64,000 bases of DNA from Alphaproteobacteria bacterium (GCA_019137195.1 JAGVSR010000111.1:1-64000); one strand, 5' to 3'. Numbered from the stretch's first letter, positions 38,547 to 48,229 are shown. The notes: generated from the letters alone by a model not told the origin. Numbers and translations are program-made.

Positions 38547-40184
38547 ATGAGCACCAGGACCCCACTCGTCGACGTCAGGAACCTCTCGGTGAGCTTTCGC
38601 TCCGGGCAGCGCGACAACCTCGCCGTCAAGGGCGTGTCGTTCGCGATCGGCAAGGGCGAGACCGTGGCGCTCGTCGGCGAATCTGGCTCGGGAAAATCGG
38701 TGTCGGCGCTCTCCATCATGCGCCTCCTGCCCTACCCGGCAGCCTCGCATCCCTCGGGCAAGATCCTGATCGACGGCCGCGATCTTCTCCAAGCCTCCGA
38801 GGACGAGATGCAGACCGTGCGCGGCAAGCGCATCTCCATGATCTTCCAGGAGCCGATGACGTCGCTGAACCCGCTGCACACCATCGAGCAGCAGGTCGGC
38901 GAGATGCTCGTGCTCCACGGCGGCAGTCGTGGCACGAGCGTGCGCGAGCGCGTGCTGGAGCTGCTGGTGAAGGTCGGCATCGCCGAGCCCGAGAAGCGGC
39001 TCGACTCCTATCCACACCAGCTGTCGGGCGGCCAGCGCCAGCGCGTGATGATCGCCATGGCGCTCGCCAACGAGCCCGATCTCCTCATTGCCGACGAGCC
39101 GACGACCGCGCTCGATGTGACGATTCAGGCGCAGATCCTCGAGCTTCTGAAGGAGCTGCAGAAGGAGCTCGGCATGGCCATGCTCCTCATCACCCACGAC
39201 CTCGGCATCGTGCGCCGCATGGCCGAGCGCGTCTACGTCATGCAGGCGGGCGAGATCGTCGAGGACGGCGAGACGCAGAAGCTCTTTGCCGCGCAGCAGC
39301 ACCCCTACACGCGACACCTGCTCGCCGCCGAGCCCAAGGGACGGCCGCCGGCCTACGATCCCGGGGCGCCGGTCGTTGTCGAGACCGACGACCTCAAGGT
39401 CTGGTTCCCTGTGAAGCGCGGCTTCTTCCAGAAGACGGTCGATCATATCAAGGCGGTCGACGGCGTGTCCCTGACGCTGCGCGAGGGGCAGACGCTAGGA
39501 GTCGTCGGCGAATCGGGCTCCGGCAAGACGACACTCGGGCTCGCCATCCTGCGCCTCATCTCGTCCAAGGGGCCGATCCTCTACCTGGGCCGCGACATCT
39601 CTGGCTTCCGTTCGAAGGAGATGCGCCCGCTGCGGCGCGAGATGCAGATCGTGTTCCAGGACCCCTACGGCTCGCTGTCACCTCGCCTCTCCGTGTTCGA
39701 GATTGTCGAGGAAGGCCTCGCCATCCAGAATCCCGGGATGACCTGGGACGAGCGCCGCGCCCGCGTCGCCAGGGCATTGGCCGAGGTCGGCTTGCCCGAC
39801 CCCGGCCATCTCGACCGCTATCCGCACGAGTTCTCCGGTGGCCAGCGTCAGCGCATCGCCATTGCCCGCGCCATGGTCCTGGAGCCGCGCTTTGTCATGC
39901 TCGACGAGCCGACCAGCGCCCTCGACATGAGCGTGCAGGCGCAGATTGTCGACCTTTTGCGCGAGTTGCAGGCGAAGCGGAGGCTCACGTACCTGTTCAT
40001 CAGCCACGACCTCAAGGTTGTGCGCGCCTTGAGCAATTATGTGCTCGTGATGCGCCACGGCAAGGTGGTGGAGGAAGGGCCGTCCGAGGAGATCTTCACA
40101 GCAGCCCGTCAGGACTACACCCGGGCGCTTCTGGCCGCCGCCCTCGACCACCGGGTTGCCCACAAGGGGGCCGTTGCCGGCTGA
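38547..40184 (+). CDS. yejF: Peptide ABC transporter dual ATPase YejF
   Basis: Two fused ABC ATPase domains (545 aa) that power the Yej importer. The first half has Walker [13 protein letters not shown], signature [16 protein letters not shown] and Walker [14 protein letters not shown]. The second has [30 protein letters not shown] and [13 protein letters not shown]. It is the last gene of the yej operon, 154 bp after yejE. In other bacteria the Yej system takes up microcin C-like and other peptides; the substrate here is inferred. Confidence 0.96.
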   Translation: MSTRTPLVDVRNLSVSFRSGQRDNLAVKGVSFAIGKGETVALVGESGSGKSVSALSIMRLLPYPAASHPSGKILIDGRDLLQASEDEMQTVRGKRISMIFQEPMTSLNPLHTIEQQVGEMLVLHGGSRGTSVRERVLELLVKVGIAEPEKRLDSYPHQLSGGQRQRVMIAMALANEPDLLIADEPTTALDVTIQAQILELLKELQKELGMAMLLITHDLGIVRRMAERVYVMQAGEIVEDGETQKLFAAQQHPYTRHLLAAEPKGRPPAYDPGAPVVVETDDLKVWFPVKRGFFQKTVDHIKAVDGVSLTLREGQTLGVVGESGSGKTTLGLAILRLISSKGPILYLGRDISGFRSKEMRPLRREMQIVFQDPYGSLSPRLSVFEIVEEGLAIQNPGMTWDERRARVARALAEVGLPDPGHLDRYPHEFSGGQRQRIAIARAMVLEPRFVMLDEPTSALDMSVQAQIVDLLRELQAKRRLTYLFISHDLKVVRALSNYVLVMRHGKVVEEGPSEEIFTAARQDYTRALLAAALDHRVAHKGAVAG

Positions 40185-40293
40185 TCGGCCGCCGGCACGC
40201 GGATGGGGACGGAACCCGCAACGATGTTGCGCTTTCCGCGCGATTGAAGGACTTATACCACGCTCCTGTCTCAAACACGCGGATTCTGCGGCC

Positions 40294-40758
40294 ATGATCT
40301 CAGACGACGTGTTCCGCTCGCGCCTCGAAACCACGATTGCGTCGCTCCGCTACTGGGTGCCGCAGATCGCGGACGCGGCACGTATTGAGGAAAGCCAGGG
40401 CCCCGGCTTCTGGAAGATCAAGGTCACGCCGCATACTGCGGGAGCCTGCCCCTTCGAGCTGATGCTGAGGACCAGCCAGCACTATGACGTCGTCGTCGGC
40501 CACGAGACCTACGAGGACCGGCCGGTCGAGAGCCTCGAGCTTTTTGTGCCGCTCGCCGAGGCTATTTCAAACGGCCGGATCATCCAGCGCCGGCTCCTCA
40601 GCATGGCGACCGGAGAGGTCGCTGAGACACAGACACTCGTCGACCTCGGTCAGGGCAGCGAGTGGCGTGCGAGCCATCGTTCGAAGGCATTCAAGGATCT
40701 TGCGTCGCTCGGCGGCTGCCACCATCGCGACCAGCACTTCCTGCCGTATCATCGGTGA
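40294..40758 (+). CDS. Conserved-looking hypothetical protein, 154 aa
   Basis: I do not recognise this protein. It is soluble, with no signal or membrane segment, and mixes alpha/beta character: WKIKVTPHTAGACPFELML, YDVVVGHETYEDRPVESLELFVPLAEAI, SMATGEVAETQTLV. The ATG at 40294 starts a coherent composition; an earlier start at 40156 would overlap yejF and give a non-protein-like N-terminus. Codon use matches neighbours. It is 109 bp after yejF on the same strand and convergent with the NlpC/P60 gene. Confidence 0.75.
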   Translation: MISDDVFRSRLETTIASLRYWVPQIADAARIEESQGPGFWKIKVTPHTAGACPFELMLRTSQHYDVVVGHETYEDRPVESLELFVPLAEAISNGRIIQRRLLSMATGEVAETQTLVDLGQGSEWRASHRSKAFKDLASLGGCHHRDQHFLPYHR

Positions 40759-40839
40759 GATCGTAGCCACTCACGCCAGCCGTCTCCCGATAGGAGTGGG
40801 CCCGCGCGAGACGTTGCGAGACCGAGACGTATCTCGCTC

Positions 40840-41730
40840 TCAAGCCCCGATACCTGCGAGCCGCCGCACCGCCACGATCTCGGAGCCCGTCCGCGCGATG
40901 CGCTCGGCGGCCTCGGGCAGCGTCTCGGAGAGCGTGGCCATGTGGTGCGCGTTCGCGTGAACCATCATCACGCCGTCGCTCATGATGCCGACGTGCCCCT
41001 TCCAGAACACGAGGTCGCCGCGCAGGAGTCCCTCGAGCGACCGTGGTACCAGCACGTCCTCGCCGAGCTCGGCCTGCTGCATGTCGCTGTCACGGGGGCA
41101 CTTGATCCCGGCCGATGTCAGCGCGGTCTGCACGAGTCCCGAGCAGTCGATGCCGATCCGTGTTTTCCCGCCCCACAGGTACGGCGTGCCGATGAGGCTT
41201 TCGGCAACCGACACGAAGTCGCGCTGAAAGCGGTTGAGCTCGGTAATGTGCCGCGTCACAACGAAGCCGCCTGTCGCGAGCCGGCACATGCGCTCACCCG
41301 TTTCCGCGATGGCGACGAGTGAGTTGATGGAGAGGTGCATCAGCGGCGGCGTCTTGATATCGGCCGTGGGGTAGACGAACGTTCCTGTTGCCCGCACCCG
41401 GTGCGTGGCCTCGACGGTCTCGCGCGAGAGCGCGCCCGCTGGCACGTATCCCACGTAGCGGTCGCCATCGAGCTGCACCCAGGCCCAGCCGTTCGCCTCC
41501 TCGTAGACCGTCACCGTCTCGCCGAACAGAACCTCGGTGTCGAGGCTCGCCGACGGCACCGGAACGCGCCGGAGCGGGATCGCCGGATGCATCACCTGAC
41601 GCTTCTCGCCGGCAACGAAGCGCTCGGCCGTCACCCGCCCCTCGAGGCTCTCGGCCGCGAGGTCGCTGCGATAGGCATTCCGGCGCGGATCGGGCGCGCT
41701 CACGTCGGGCGGACGTCGTTGGGCGTTCAA
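40840..41730 (-). CDS. NlpC/P60 family peptidase with SH3 domains
   Basis: Cell-wall or cell-wall-peptide hydrolase cleaving near D-Glu/DAP. Of 296 aa, about residues 35-160 are SH3-like (ETVTVYEEANGWAWVQLDGDRYVGYVP). The C-terminal NlpC/P60 domain carries the catalytic Cys in RIGIDCSGLVQTAL, His in KGHVGIMSDG and a third polar residue in HANAHHMA. No signal peptide is visible, typical for the YkfC-like cytosolic or recycling group. The TTG at 41730 overlaps the aminopeptidase stop (TTGA) and has AGGAG upstream; a GTG at 41703 is an alternative. Coupled with the upstream peptidase, it may act in murein-peptide recycling. Confidence 0.9.
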   Translation of the reverse strand: MNAQRRPPDVSAPDPRRNAYRSDLAAESLEGRVTAERFVAGEKRQVMHPAIPLRRVPVPSASLDTEVLFGETVTVYEEANGWAWVQLDGDRYVGYVPAGALSRETVEATHRVRATGTFVYPTADIKTPPLMHLSINSLVAIAETGERMCRLATGGFVVTRHITELNRFQRDFVSVAESLIGTPYLWGGKTRIGIDCSGLVQTALTSAGIKCPRDSDMQQAELGEDVLVPRSLEGLLRGDLVFWKGHVGIMSDGVMMVHANAHHMATLSETLPEAAERIARTGSEIVAVRRLAGIGA

Positions 41731-43175
41731 GTGGAAAGCTCCTGCTTCAGGGTCTCGAAGACTGCGCGGGCGGTCTGCGGCTCGCCGCCTTTGGGGCCGA
41801 GTGGCCGCGCTGCCGGACGCCAGCCGTAGAGGTCGATGTGCGCGAAGCGCTTGGCCTTCCTGACGAAGCGCTTGAGGAACAGCGCCGCCGTGATGGCGCC
41901 GGCGAACGGGCTTTCCCACACGTTGTTCATGTCCGCGATGTCGCTGTCTAGGTTCTTCTCGTAGCCGGGCCACAACGGCAGCCGCCACATCGGATCGCCG
42001 ATCCTCAGGCCGGTGGCCACCAGCGAGGACGCGAACGCGTCGTCATCGGAGAAGAGCGCCGGCAGCTCCGGCCCGAGGGCGCTGCGTGCCGCACCCGTCA
42101 GTGTCGCGAACACGACGATCGTGCCGGGCTCCTCCTCGTCGGCGAGGTCGAGCGCGTCCGCGAGCACGAGGCGGCCCTCGGCGTCCGTGTTGCCGATCTC
42201 GACCGTCCGCCCCGACCGGCTGACCAGGATGTCGCTCGGACGGAACGCGTCGCCGGAGACCGAATTCTCCGCCGAGGGGATCAGAATCCTGAGCCGCACG
42301 TCGAGACCCTGACCCATGATCATGTGACCGGTCGCGAGTGCAGTCGCGGCGCCTCCCATGTCCTTCTTCATGAGCAGCATCGCCGACGCCGGTTTGATGT
42401 CGAGACCGCCCGTGTCGAAGGTGATGCCCTTGCCGACGAGCGTGACGAGCGGTGCGCCGCGGCGCCCGCCCTTCTTCTTCCACGTGATGTCGATGAGCCG
42501 CGGCGGGCGTGGGCTCGCCCGGCCGACGGCATGGATCATCGGGAAGTTCTCGTCGAGGAGCGCGTCGCCGACGATGGAGGTCACCTTGGCGCCGTGGCGG
42601 TCAGCGAGCATGCGCGCCGCCTCCTCGAGCTCGGCCGGTCCCATGTCCGACGCCGGCGTATTGATGAGGTCGCGCCCGAGCCACACCGCCTCGACCGTGT
42701 TGAGGACGCCGTCGCGATCGACGTTTGCCGGCATCTCGAGCCGGGGTGGCGCATCGCTGCTCGTGCTCTTGTAGCGGCGGAAGCGGTACGCGCCGAGGCC
42801 CCACGCTGTGGCGGCGAGAGCCGCATGCTCGAGCTCGCTTGCGATCCGGTAATCGCCGGGCGCGAGGCTCTGCGCCAGTTGCCCGACGAGGAGCTCCGAA
42901 GGTCCTGACGGCTCGCCGGCATGTCCGTTGCCGAGCCCGAGTGCCACGCCGGCGAGACTGCCGTCCTTGGCCGGGATCGAGGCCTGCTTGCGGGCCGCTG
43001 CCGAGAAGCGCACTGCCTCGAGCCAGCGCCGCTGCTCGGGGGAGAGGCCGGCCTCGTTGCCGATCGGCGCGCTGTCCGAGGCGAGCCACACGGGGGCCGC
43101 GGCGCCCTCGCTGCCGGGCGCCGTAAAGACATGGGAGGTATCGAGTAGCTGATTGATAGTGCTCTGTTTTTTCAT
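41727..43175 (-). CDS. Leucyl aminopeptidase family protein (M17)
   Basis: Cytosolic dinuclear-metal aminopeptidase that removes N-terminal residues from peptides. The 482-aa protein has the M17 metal/active-site segments LVGKGITFDTGGLDIKPASA, LLMKKDMGGAA and NTDAEGRLVLADALDLA. The N-terminal third is divergent, as in the PepB/PepA-like proteins of Rhizobiales. It is translationally coupled to the NlpC/P60 gene downstream, which fits a peptide degradation or recycling pair. Confidence 0.93.
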   Translation of the reverse strand: MKKQSTINQLLDTSHVFTAPGSEGAAAPVWLASDSAPIGNEAGLSPEQRRWLEAVRFSAAARKQASIPAKDGSLAGVALGLGNGHAGEPSGPSELLVGQLAQSLAPGDYRIASELEHAALAATAWGLGAYRFRRYKSTSSDAPPRLEMPANVDRDGVLNTVEAVWLGRDLINTPASDMGPAELEEAARMLADRHGAKVTSIVGDALLDENFPMIHAVGRASPRPPRLIDITWKKKGGRRGAPLVTLVGKGITFDTGGLDIKPASAMLLMKKDMGGAATALATGHMIMGQGLDVRLRILIPSAENSVSGDAFRPSDILVSRSGRTVEIGNTDAEGRLVLADALDLADEEEPGTIVVFATLTGAARSALGPELPALFSDDDAFASSLVATGLRIGDPMWRLPLWPGYEKNLDSDIADMNNVWESPFAGAITAALFLKRFVRKAKRFAHIDLYGWRPAARPLGPKGGEPQTARAVFETLKQELST

Positions 43176-43275
43176 CGTATCGTTCGCGGGGCGTAGGGCC
43201 GAATGGCCGCTTGGACGGATAGGTTCGATTCCGGCATTATCGCCCGCTAATGAACCGGAGTGGAGAGGCTAAAGC

Positions 43276-43941
43276 ATGTCGGCGGCACAAGCGCCCTATC
43301 GTCTCATCATCGGCAACAAGGTCTGGTCGAGCTGGAGCCTGCGCCCCTGGCTGATGTTGAAGAAGACCGGACTCGCGTTCGATGAGGTCCACGTTGCCCT
43401 CCGCCAGGCCGATACTAAGACGCAGATCCTCGCCCTCTCCCCCGCCGGCAAGGTGCCGGCGCTCGAGGTGGGCGGGCTCGTCGTCTGGGACAGCCTCGCC
43501 ATCATTGAGTACTTGGCCGACCGGCATCCTGAGCTCGGCATCTGGCCGCAGAACGTCGAGGCCCGCGCCATCGCCCGCGCCGTCGCGGCCGAGATGCACT
43601 CCGGCTTCCAGGCGCTACGCGAGCACTGTCCCATGGACTTTCTCGCATCGAAGCCTATGCAACAGGTGCCCGATGCGGTCGAGCTCAACATCCGGCGCAT
43701 CGTGGCGAGCTGGCTCGACACCATGACCCGCTTCGGACAGTCCGGCCCGTTCCTGTTCGGAGCCTTCTCGGCCGCCGACGCAATGTACGCTCCCGTGTGC
43801 TCGCGCTTCCGCACCTACATCCCCGACCTCGGCCGCTACGGCGATGACGGCCGCGCGCAAGCCTACGTTGACGCCGTGTTCGCGCTTCCGGAGATGGCGC
43901 TGTGGGCCGAGGGCGCGCGCGCCGAGGTCGCGGGTGCCTAA
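43276..43941 (+). CDS. Glutathione S-transferase family protein
   Basis: A 221-aa cytosolic GST. The thioredoxin-fold N-terminal domain has NKVWSSWSLRPWLMLKKTGL (with the candidate catalytic serine) and the glutathione-binding GKVPALEVGGLVVWDSLAIIEYLA. The all-helical C-terminal half includes FGAFSAADAMYAPV. The substrate is not deducible. It is divergent from the aminopeptidase with a 100-bp gap. Confidence 0.92.
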   Translation: MSAAQAPYRLIIGNKVWSSWSLRPWLMLKKTGLAFDEVHVALRQADTKTQILALSPAGKVPALEVGGLVVWDSLAIIEYLADRHPELGIWPQNVEARAIARAVAAEMHSGFQALREHCPMDFLASKPMQQVPDAVELNIRRIVASWLDTMTRFGQSGPFLFGAFSAADAMYAPVCSRFRTYIPDLGRYGDDGRAQAYVDAVFALPEMALWAEGARAEVAGA

Positions 43942-44071
43942 CCATCCGCCCGTTCGCGAGGCTGATCTCGTTCCGGCACACGACTTAAGAATTTGTTGAC
44001 CCCCGGCCCCGACACTGACGGCAGCAGGCGCCTGATTCGCGCCCATTCCGTTGGTTTGCGGGGAGAGCACC

Positions 44072-45181
44072 ATGTTTCGCGCCGTGGCAAAGTACGACCG
44101 GTCGACCGGGCTCAGAGGCGCCGGGCTACTGCCGGTCATACTGCTGGGTCTGCTCTCGGGCGGCTGCTCTAGCCTCGGCGATGCGATGCCGGATCTCCTC
44201 ACCTCGTCCACGCAGTCCGGAACCCAACAGGCCGCTGACGGCGGCGAGCCCGCTGTCGCCCAGGACGATCTCCAGAAAGCGACCGAGTACTGGCGCAACG
44301 AGTACGAGAAAAAGCCGGCGGAGCTAGATCCGGCGCTGAACTATGCCAAGAACCTGAAGGCCCTCGGCCAGAAGGGTGCGGCGCTGCAGGTGCTGCAGCA
44401 GGCTTCATTGATGCACGGCGCCGACAAGAAGCTCGCCTCCGAGTACGGCCGTCTCGCTCTCGAGATGGACCAGGTCGCGCTCGCCGGCCAGTTGCTCGCC
44501 GTCGCCGACGATCCTGCTATCCCCGACTGGCGCGTGATCTCTGCACGCGGCACCGTGCTCTCCAAGCAGGGCAAGTACGCCGAGGCTATTCCATTTTACG
44601 AGAAGGCGCTGAAGCTGTCCGACGGCAGGCCATCGGTTCTCAATAACCTCGCCCTTGCCCACGCCATGAACGGCGATGCCGGAACGTCCGAGGAGCTCTT
44701 GCGCCAGGCCATCGACAAGGGTGGCGACACGGCCAAGACGCGCCAGAACCTCGCCCTCGTGCTCGGGCTTCAAGGCAAGTACGACGAGGCGACGCGGATC
44801 GCCTCGGCCGACCTGCCGGCGGGCACCGCTGCGGCCAACACGGCCATGGTTCGCAAGATGGTCAAGCTCGAGCCGAAGTCGGCGCCACAAGGCGGCGTCG
44901 TCGCCGCGCCATCCGCGCTGGCGAGTGCAGCCCCGAGCGCGCCAGCCCCGGCTTTCAACGGCTGGTCCACCAAGATCGCCTCTGCCGCGCCGGCTCGTGC
45001 AAAGCCCGCCCCCGCCGCCGCGGTAGCCGCACCCGTCGCGGCAGCATCCGCTGCCGCGGCTCCGGTCGTGTCGGCTCCCGCTGTGGCAACGGCTGCGCTC
45101 GACACCACGGACGCCTTGGACTTGGCGGATACCATGCCGCTCGGTCCAGGTTCGCCCCTCTTCAAGCCGTCGGCCCGCTGA
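44072..45181 (+). CDS. TPR-repeat lipoprotein (TadD-like)
   Basis: A 369-aa exported lipoprotein. The signal peptide ends in LSGGC (lipidated Cys at about residue 32). Several tetratricopeptide repeats follow (DPALNYAKNLKALGQKGAAL, GKYAEAIPFYEKALKLSDG, PSVLNNLALAHAMNGD, ARQ-type repeats to about residue 260), then an Ala/Pro-rich tail. It resembles TadD of Flp-pilus systems, but no tad genes are nearby, so only the fold is sure. The ATG at 44072 has GGGGAG upstream. Confidence 0.85.
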   Translation: MFRAVAKYDRSTGLRGAGLLPVILLGLLSGGCSSLGDAMPDLLTSSTQSGTQQAADGGEPAVAQDDLQKATEYWRNEYEKKPAELDPALNYAKNLKALGQKGAALQVLQQASLMHGADKKLASEYGRLALEMDQVALAGQLLAVADDPAIPDWRVISARGTVLSKQGKYAEAIPFYEKALKLSDGRPSVLNNLALAHAMNGDAGTSEELLRQAIDKGGDTAKTRQNLALVLGLQGKYDEATRIASADLPAGTAAANTAMVRKMVKLEPKSAPQGGVVAAPSALASAAPSAPAPAFNGWSTKIASAAPARAKPAPAAAVAAPVAAASAAAAPVVSAPAVATAALDTTDALDLADTMPLGPGSPLFKPSAR

Positions 45182-45243
45182 GCGCCGTCGCCGCCGCGAT
45201 CCTCTCGTCAGCGGCTCCGCGCCACACCCGGCCCGTAGCGCAG

Positions 45244-45319
45244 GTGAGAGGCTGAGAAGTGAGACGCTGAGAAGTGAGAGGCTGAGAAAGTGAGAGGCTG
45301 AGAAGTGAGACGCTGAGAA
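45244..45319. repeat. 15-bp minisatellite, five copies
   Basis: Five tandem copies of GTGAGAGGCTGAGAA or GTGAGACGCTGAGAA (third copy 16 bp), at 45244, 45259, 45274, 45290 and 45305. The G/C variant alternates between copies. It lies in the gap between the convergent stops of the TPR lipoprotein and the SulP transporter. Copy number may vary by slippage. Confidence 0.9.
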
Positions 45320-45338
45320 GGCGGGCGACGTCTGCAGG

Positions 45339-46898
45339 TCAGGCCCCGCCGCTGCGTCCCGCCTGCGCTGCCTTGAAGTTCGCTGCCCCCGAGCGCGCCT
45401 TGTACTTGTTGGCCAGGCCTTCCCACTCGATCTCGAGCGAGCCACCCGTCGCCTTGTGCTGCTTGTCCCAGGAGGACAGGAGGTCGATGCAGGCGTGGTC
45501 GATGTAGTCGAGATGCTCGACATGCACCTTGATGTGCGACGACGGCCTCATGGTCTCGAGCTCGGCCGCGAGCAAGGGCAGCCGGATCAGCGTGGCCGAC
45601 CCGTAGAGGTACATGTCGACGCGGTTGTCGGAGCCTTCCTCCTTGCGGATCTCGAGGTGCGAGAACGAGTAGAGGAGCTTGGCCAGTGACAGCCCGAGAC
45701 CTGTGAGCACGCCCGTGAGCAGGTCCGTCAGCACGATCGTGACGATGGTCGCGACATAGATGAAGACCTCGCTCCTGCCGAACTTCAAGAGCGTAGGCAC
45801 CACCTTCGGGTAGGCGAGCTTGTAGCCCGTGAACACCAGCACCGCTGCGAGCGCCGAGAGCGGAATATAGCTCAAGGTCCACGGCAACACGGCGACGAAC
45901 AGGAGGAGCCAGACGCCGTGCAGGATGGCGGAGAGGCGTGTCTGTGCTCCGGCTTCGACGTTGGCACCCGAGCGCACGATGACGCCCGTCATCGGCAGGG
46001 CGCCCAAGACGCCACAGATGGCGTTGCCGATGCCCTGGGCCCTCAGCTCTTGATCGTACTTGGTGCGCGGGCCGGAGTGCATCTGGTCGACGGCGGTGGC
46101 GCAGAGCAGCGTCTCTGCCGAGGCGATGAAGGCGACCGAGATGGCGCCGACGAGAATGTGCGGATCGAGGATCTTGAGCAGCGTATCGGCCCCCGGCAGC
46201 TTCAACCCCGCGAGCACGTTGGCGTCGACGTTGACGTACTTGATGTCCGAAACGTGAAAGGCCGCCGCGGCGATCATCGCCACGGCGACGCCGACCAGCG
46301 GGGCAGGGATCATGTGCAGGCTCTTGGGCACGAACGCGCTCCAAAGCGCGATGGTGGCGATCGTGAGCAGGCCGATCTCGCCGGCCGTCAGATGCGAGTC
46401 GCCGGCGCTTATGGCCGACATCAGCGAATTGGGAATGCCGAGAAGATTCTGTACGCCGGTGCCGATCGGCCTGAAGTCCAGCATGACGTGGAACTGCGAA
46501 ACGAAGATGAGGACGCCGATGCCGGCCAGCATGCCGTGGATGACGGCCGGAGACACGGCGCGGAACCACTGTCCGAGCTTGAAGATGCCGGCGACGAGCT
46601 GGATGATGCCGGCGAACAGAACGATGACGCCGAGCGTCTCTGGGCCGTGCTTCTCGACAAGCTGCCACACGAGAACGGCGAGGCCCGCCGCCGGGCCGCT
46701 CACCTGCAGCGGCGATCCGGCGAGGAAGCCGACCACGAGGCCGCCGACGATGCCGGTTACGAGGCCGGCGGCGGGCGGCATGCCTGAAGCGATGGCGATA
46801 CCCATGCACAACGGCAAGGCCACCAGAAACACGACCACGGAGGCCATGATGTCCTTGCCCAGGGTGGAGCCCTGAGCCGCGCTGCTGGTGATCGCCAT
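45339..46898 (-). CDS. SulP family anion transporter with STAS domain (first copy)
   Basis: SLC26/SulP inner-membrane anion carrier (519 aa from the chosen start) with about ten to twelve membrane segments. It has VVFLVALPLCMGIAIASGMP, GLVTGIVGGLVVGFLAGS and PLQVSGPAAGL, SVAFIASAETLLCATAVDQM and a C-terminal STAS domain (GSATLIRLPLLAAELE, VEHLDYIDHACIDLL). The ATG at 46898 has GAGGGGGA upstream; 46985 and a TTG at 47078 are in-frame alternatives. The substrate could be bicarbonate or sulfate. It is convergent with the TPR lipoprotein gene. Confidence 0.9.
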   Translation of the reverse strand: MAITSSAAQGSTLGKDIMASVVVFLVALPLCMGIAIASGMPPAAGLVTGIVGGLVVGFLAGSPLQVSGPAAGLAVLVWQLVEKHGPETLGVIVLFAGIIQLVAGIFKLGQWFRAVSPAVIHGMLAGIGVLIFVSQFHVMLDFRPIGTGVQNLLGIPNSLMSAISAGDSHLTAGEIGLLTIATIALWSAFVPKSLHMIPAPLVGVAVAMIAAAAFHVSDIKYVNVDANVLAGLKLPGADTLLKILDPHILVGAISVAFIASAETLLCATAVDQMHSGPRTKYDQELRAQGIGNAICGVLGALPMTGVIVRSGANVEAGAQTRLSAILHGVWLLLFVAVLPWTLSYIPLSALAAVLVFTGYKLAYPKVVPTLLKFGRSEVFIYVATIVTIVLTDLLTGVLTGLGLSLAKLLYSFSHLEIRKEEGSDNRVDMYLYGSATLIRLPLLAAELETMRPSSHIKVHVEHLDYIDHACIDLLSSWDKQHKATGGSLEIEWEGLANKYKARSGAANFKAAQAGRSGGA

Positions 46899-47347
46899 GA
46901 TTGTCTTGTCCCCCTCGGGCGCACCAAAGTCGGGTGCGACATTTTGTAAATTTGGGGCCGGACCATAGTGATAGTGCTCCGACATCGCAATGGGTAGAGA
47001 CGCCCGGCCGCACCTGACGAGCAGCCTGGATGCGGGAGCCGACAGACGAGCGAGCGGCAAAGCAAAAAGCCGGGTCAACGCTCACGCGCCGCCCTGCTCT
47101 TGACCGATGCCAAGGTCATAGCTTGGCGCGCGTCTCCAGGTCCTCACTGGGTCTTGGCTCACCGTCGCCGAAGGCGCGGTTACTTTGGCCCAGAGGTTCG
47201 TCGCAAGGACTTGCAGACCGAACAGGTTTGCGGCGCACTTGCTTCTTGATAGGCAGGCTTCTCAATAGGCAGGCAAAATCCCTCGCGTCTACGAGCCATC
47301 CCAATTGAGGGCACGGCCTGGCTCTGAAGGGATCTCCGGACGAGCGT
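46899..47347. other. Intergenic gap, 449 bp
   Basis: Lies between the SulP gene and the phasin-like gene, both on -. A short direct repeat ATAGGCAGGC occurs twice (about 47249 and 47264), and a small dyad GCCAAG/CTTGGC lies near 47110. No coding region is supported, though the first 90-180 bases could belong to SulP if an upstream start is used. Confidence 0.55.
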
Positions 47348-47893
47348 TCAGCGCCGGTCGTCGGACCCGCGCGTCGCTTGGTCCATGACGTTCTGCTGCA
47401 TCTCCATCCAAGAGGCGAGCGCCTTCTGGCAGCTGTCCTGCCACATGCTGGCGGCCTGCATCCAGAACTGCATCGGATTGGCGGGCATGTTGCTCATGTC
47501 GAATCCGGGCATCGAGGGCATGGCGCCGGCGCCGGGCCACGACGAGGGCGCGAATGGATTGGCGCCGCCCTTGAACATGTTGGGCATGTTGATCGCAGAA
47601 CCGGGCGCCTTCATCTGCTGCTCCCAGATGTCCATGACCTGGTCCATCATCTGCAGCTGGAGGCGTGACGCCTGCTGCATCTGATCGCGCGTCATGTCGA
47701 CGAAGTCCGCCGGCCATCCGAGCGCTTTGGCAGCGGCACCCATTTTGTCGAAGACAGCCGAAGAGTTGCGCTCCGTGGCCGAGGCGAGGTCGTTCCGCCA
47801 CGTGGACAGGGCGTCGAACGCCGAGTTGAGGGCCTTGCGCGCCTCGTCGGAGAGACCCATGGCCGCCGGTCCGGACTTTCTCGATGATGACAT
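47348..47893 (-). CDS. Phasin-like Met-rich protein (tentative)
   Basis: A 181-aa protein. It starts MSSSRKSGPAAMGLSDEARK, has a helical amphipathic centre (FDALSTWRNDLASATERN; RDQMQQASRLQLQMMDQVMD) and a Met/Pro/Asn-rich segment (MPNMFKGG, AMPSMPGFDMSNMPANPMQF), then a final helix. The helix pattern and WMEMQQNVMDQA resemble phasins or PhaE-like polyhydroxyalkanoate-associated proteins, but no PHA synthase is near and I cannot confirm the family. The ATG at 47893 follows GGAG; an upstream ATG at 47959 is less likely. Confidence 0.7.
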   Translation of the reverse strand: MSSSRKSGPAAMGLSDEARKALNSAFDALSTWRNDLASATERNSSAVFDKMGAAAKALGWPADFVDMTRDQMQQASRLQLQMMDQVMDIWEQQMKAPGSAINMPNMFKGGANPFAPSSWPGAGAMPSMPGFDMSNMPANPMQFWMQAASMWQDSCQKALASWMEMQQNVMDQATRGSDDRR

Positions 47894-48229
47894 CAGGGAT
47901 GCTCCATGACTGAATGCGGTCTCGACCTTCGCACATAGAGAGATCGTCGGCCAGCGCAAATCGAGCTATCGCTCTGCCGGCGAAAAGGAAAAGCGGCGTG
48001 CCGTCGGGCAGGGCCCCGAACCTCCAGATCTGTCGCGGCAATCGGGCGGACCTCGCAAACGGCCGGGGCGCCGGCCCGTTGCCCAAAAGAGCCTTTCGTG
48101 ACTTGAGTTTCTGCTCCCGCGTCACAAATAAGCTTTGGATACGCCCCGATAATCGGGCTTGAGGTGCGAGCCGCCGGGCTCGATAGTGCGGCTCGCCTCG
48201 TCGTAACGCCCTCCGGCTCGACCCGACTG
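47894..48229. other. Divergent intergenic region, 336 bp
   Basis: Separates the phasin-like gene (-) from proline iminopeptidase (+). It contains a 13-bp dyad CCCGAT-A-ATCGGG (48145-48157), operator-like in shape. Upstream of that lies a weak TTGAGT-N17-AAATAA promoter candidate near 48103-48131. No gene is supported. Confidence 0.45.

Noticed and set aside
43213-43233. GGTTCGATTCC resembling a tRNA T-loop before the GST gene
   Set aside because: The flanking bases do not form a T-stem, and no acceptor or anticodon arm can be drawn.
43261-43275. GGCTAAAG before the GST start, similar to part of the SAM-II riboswitch
   Set aside because: The rest of the SAM-II consensus and pseudoknot partners are absent.
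45244-45319. Possible CRISPR array
   Set aside because: The repeats are directly adjacent with no spacers between them, so it is a minisatellite.
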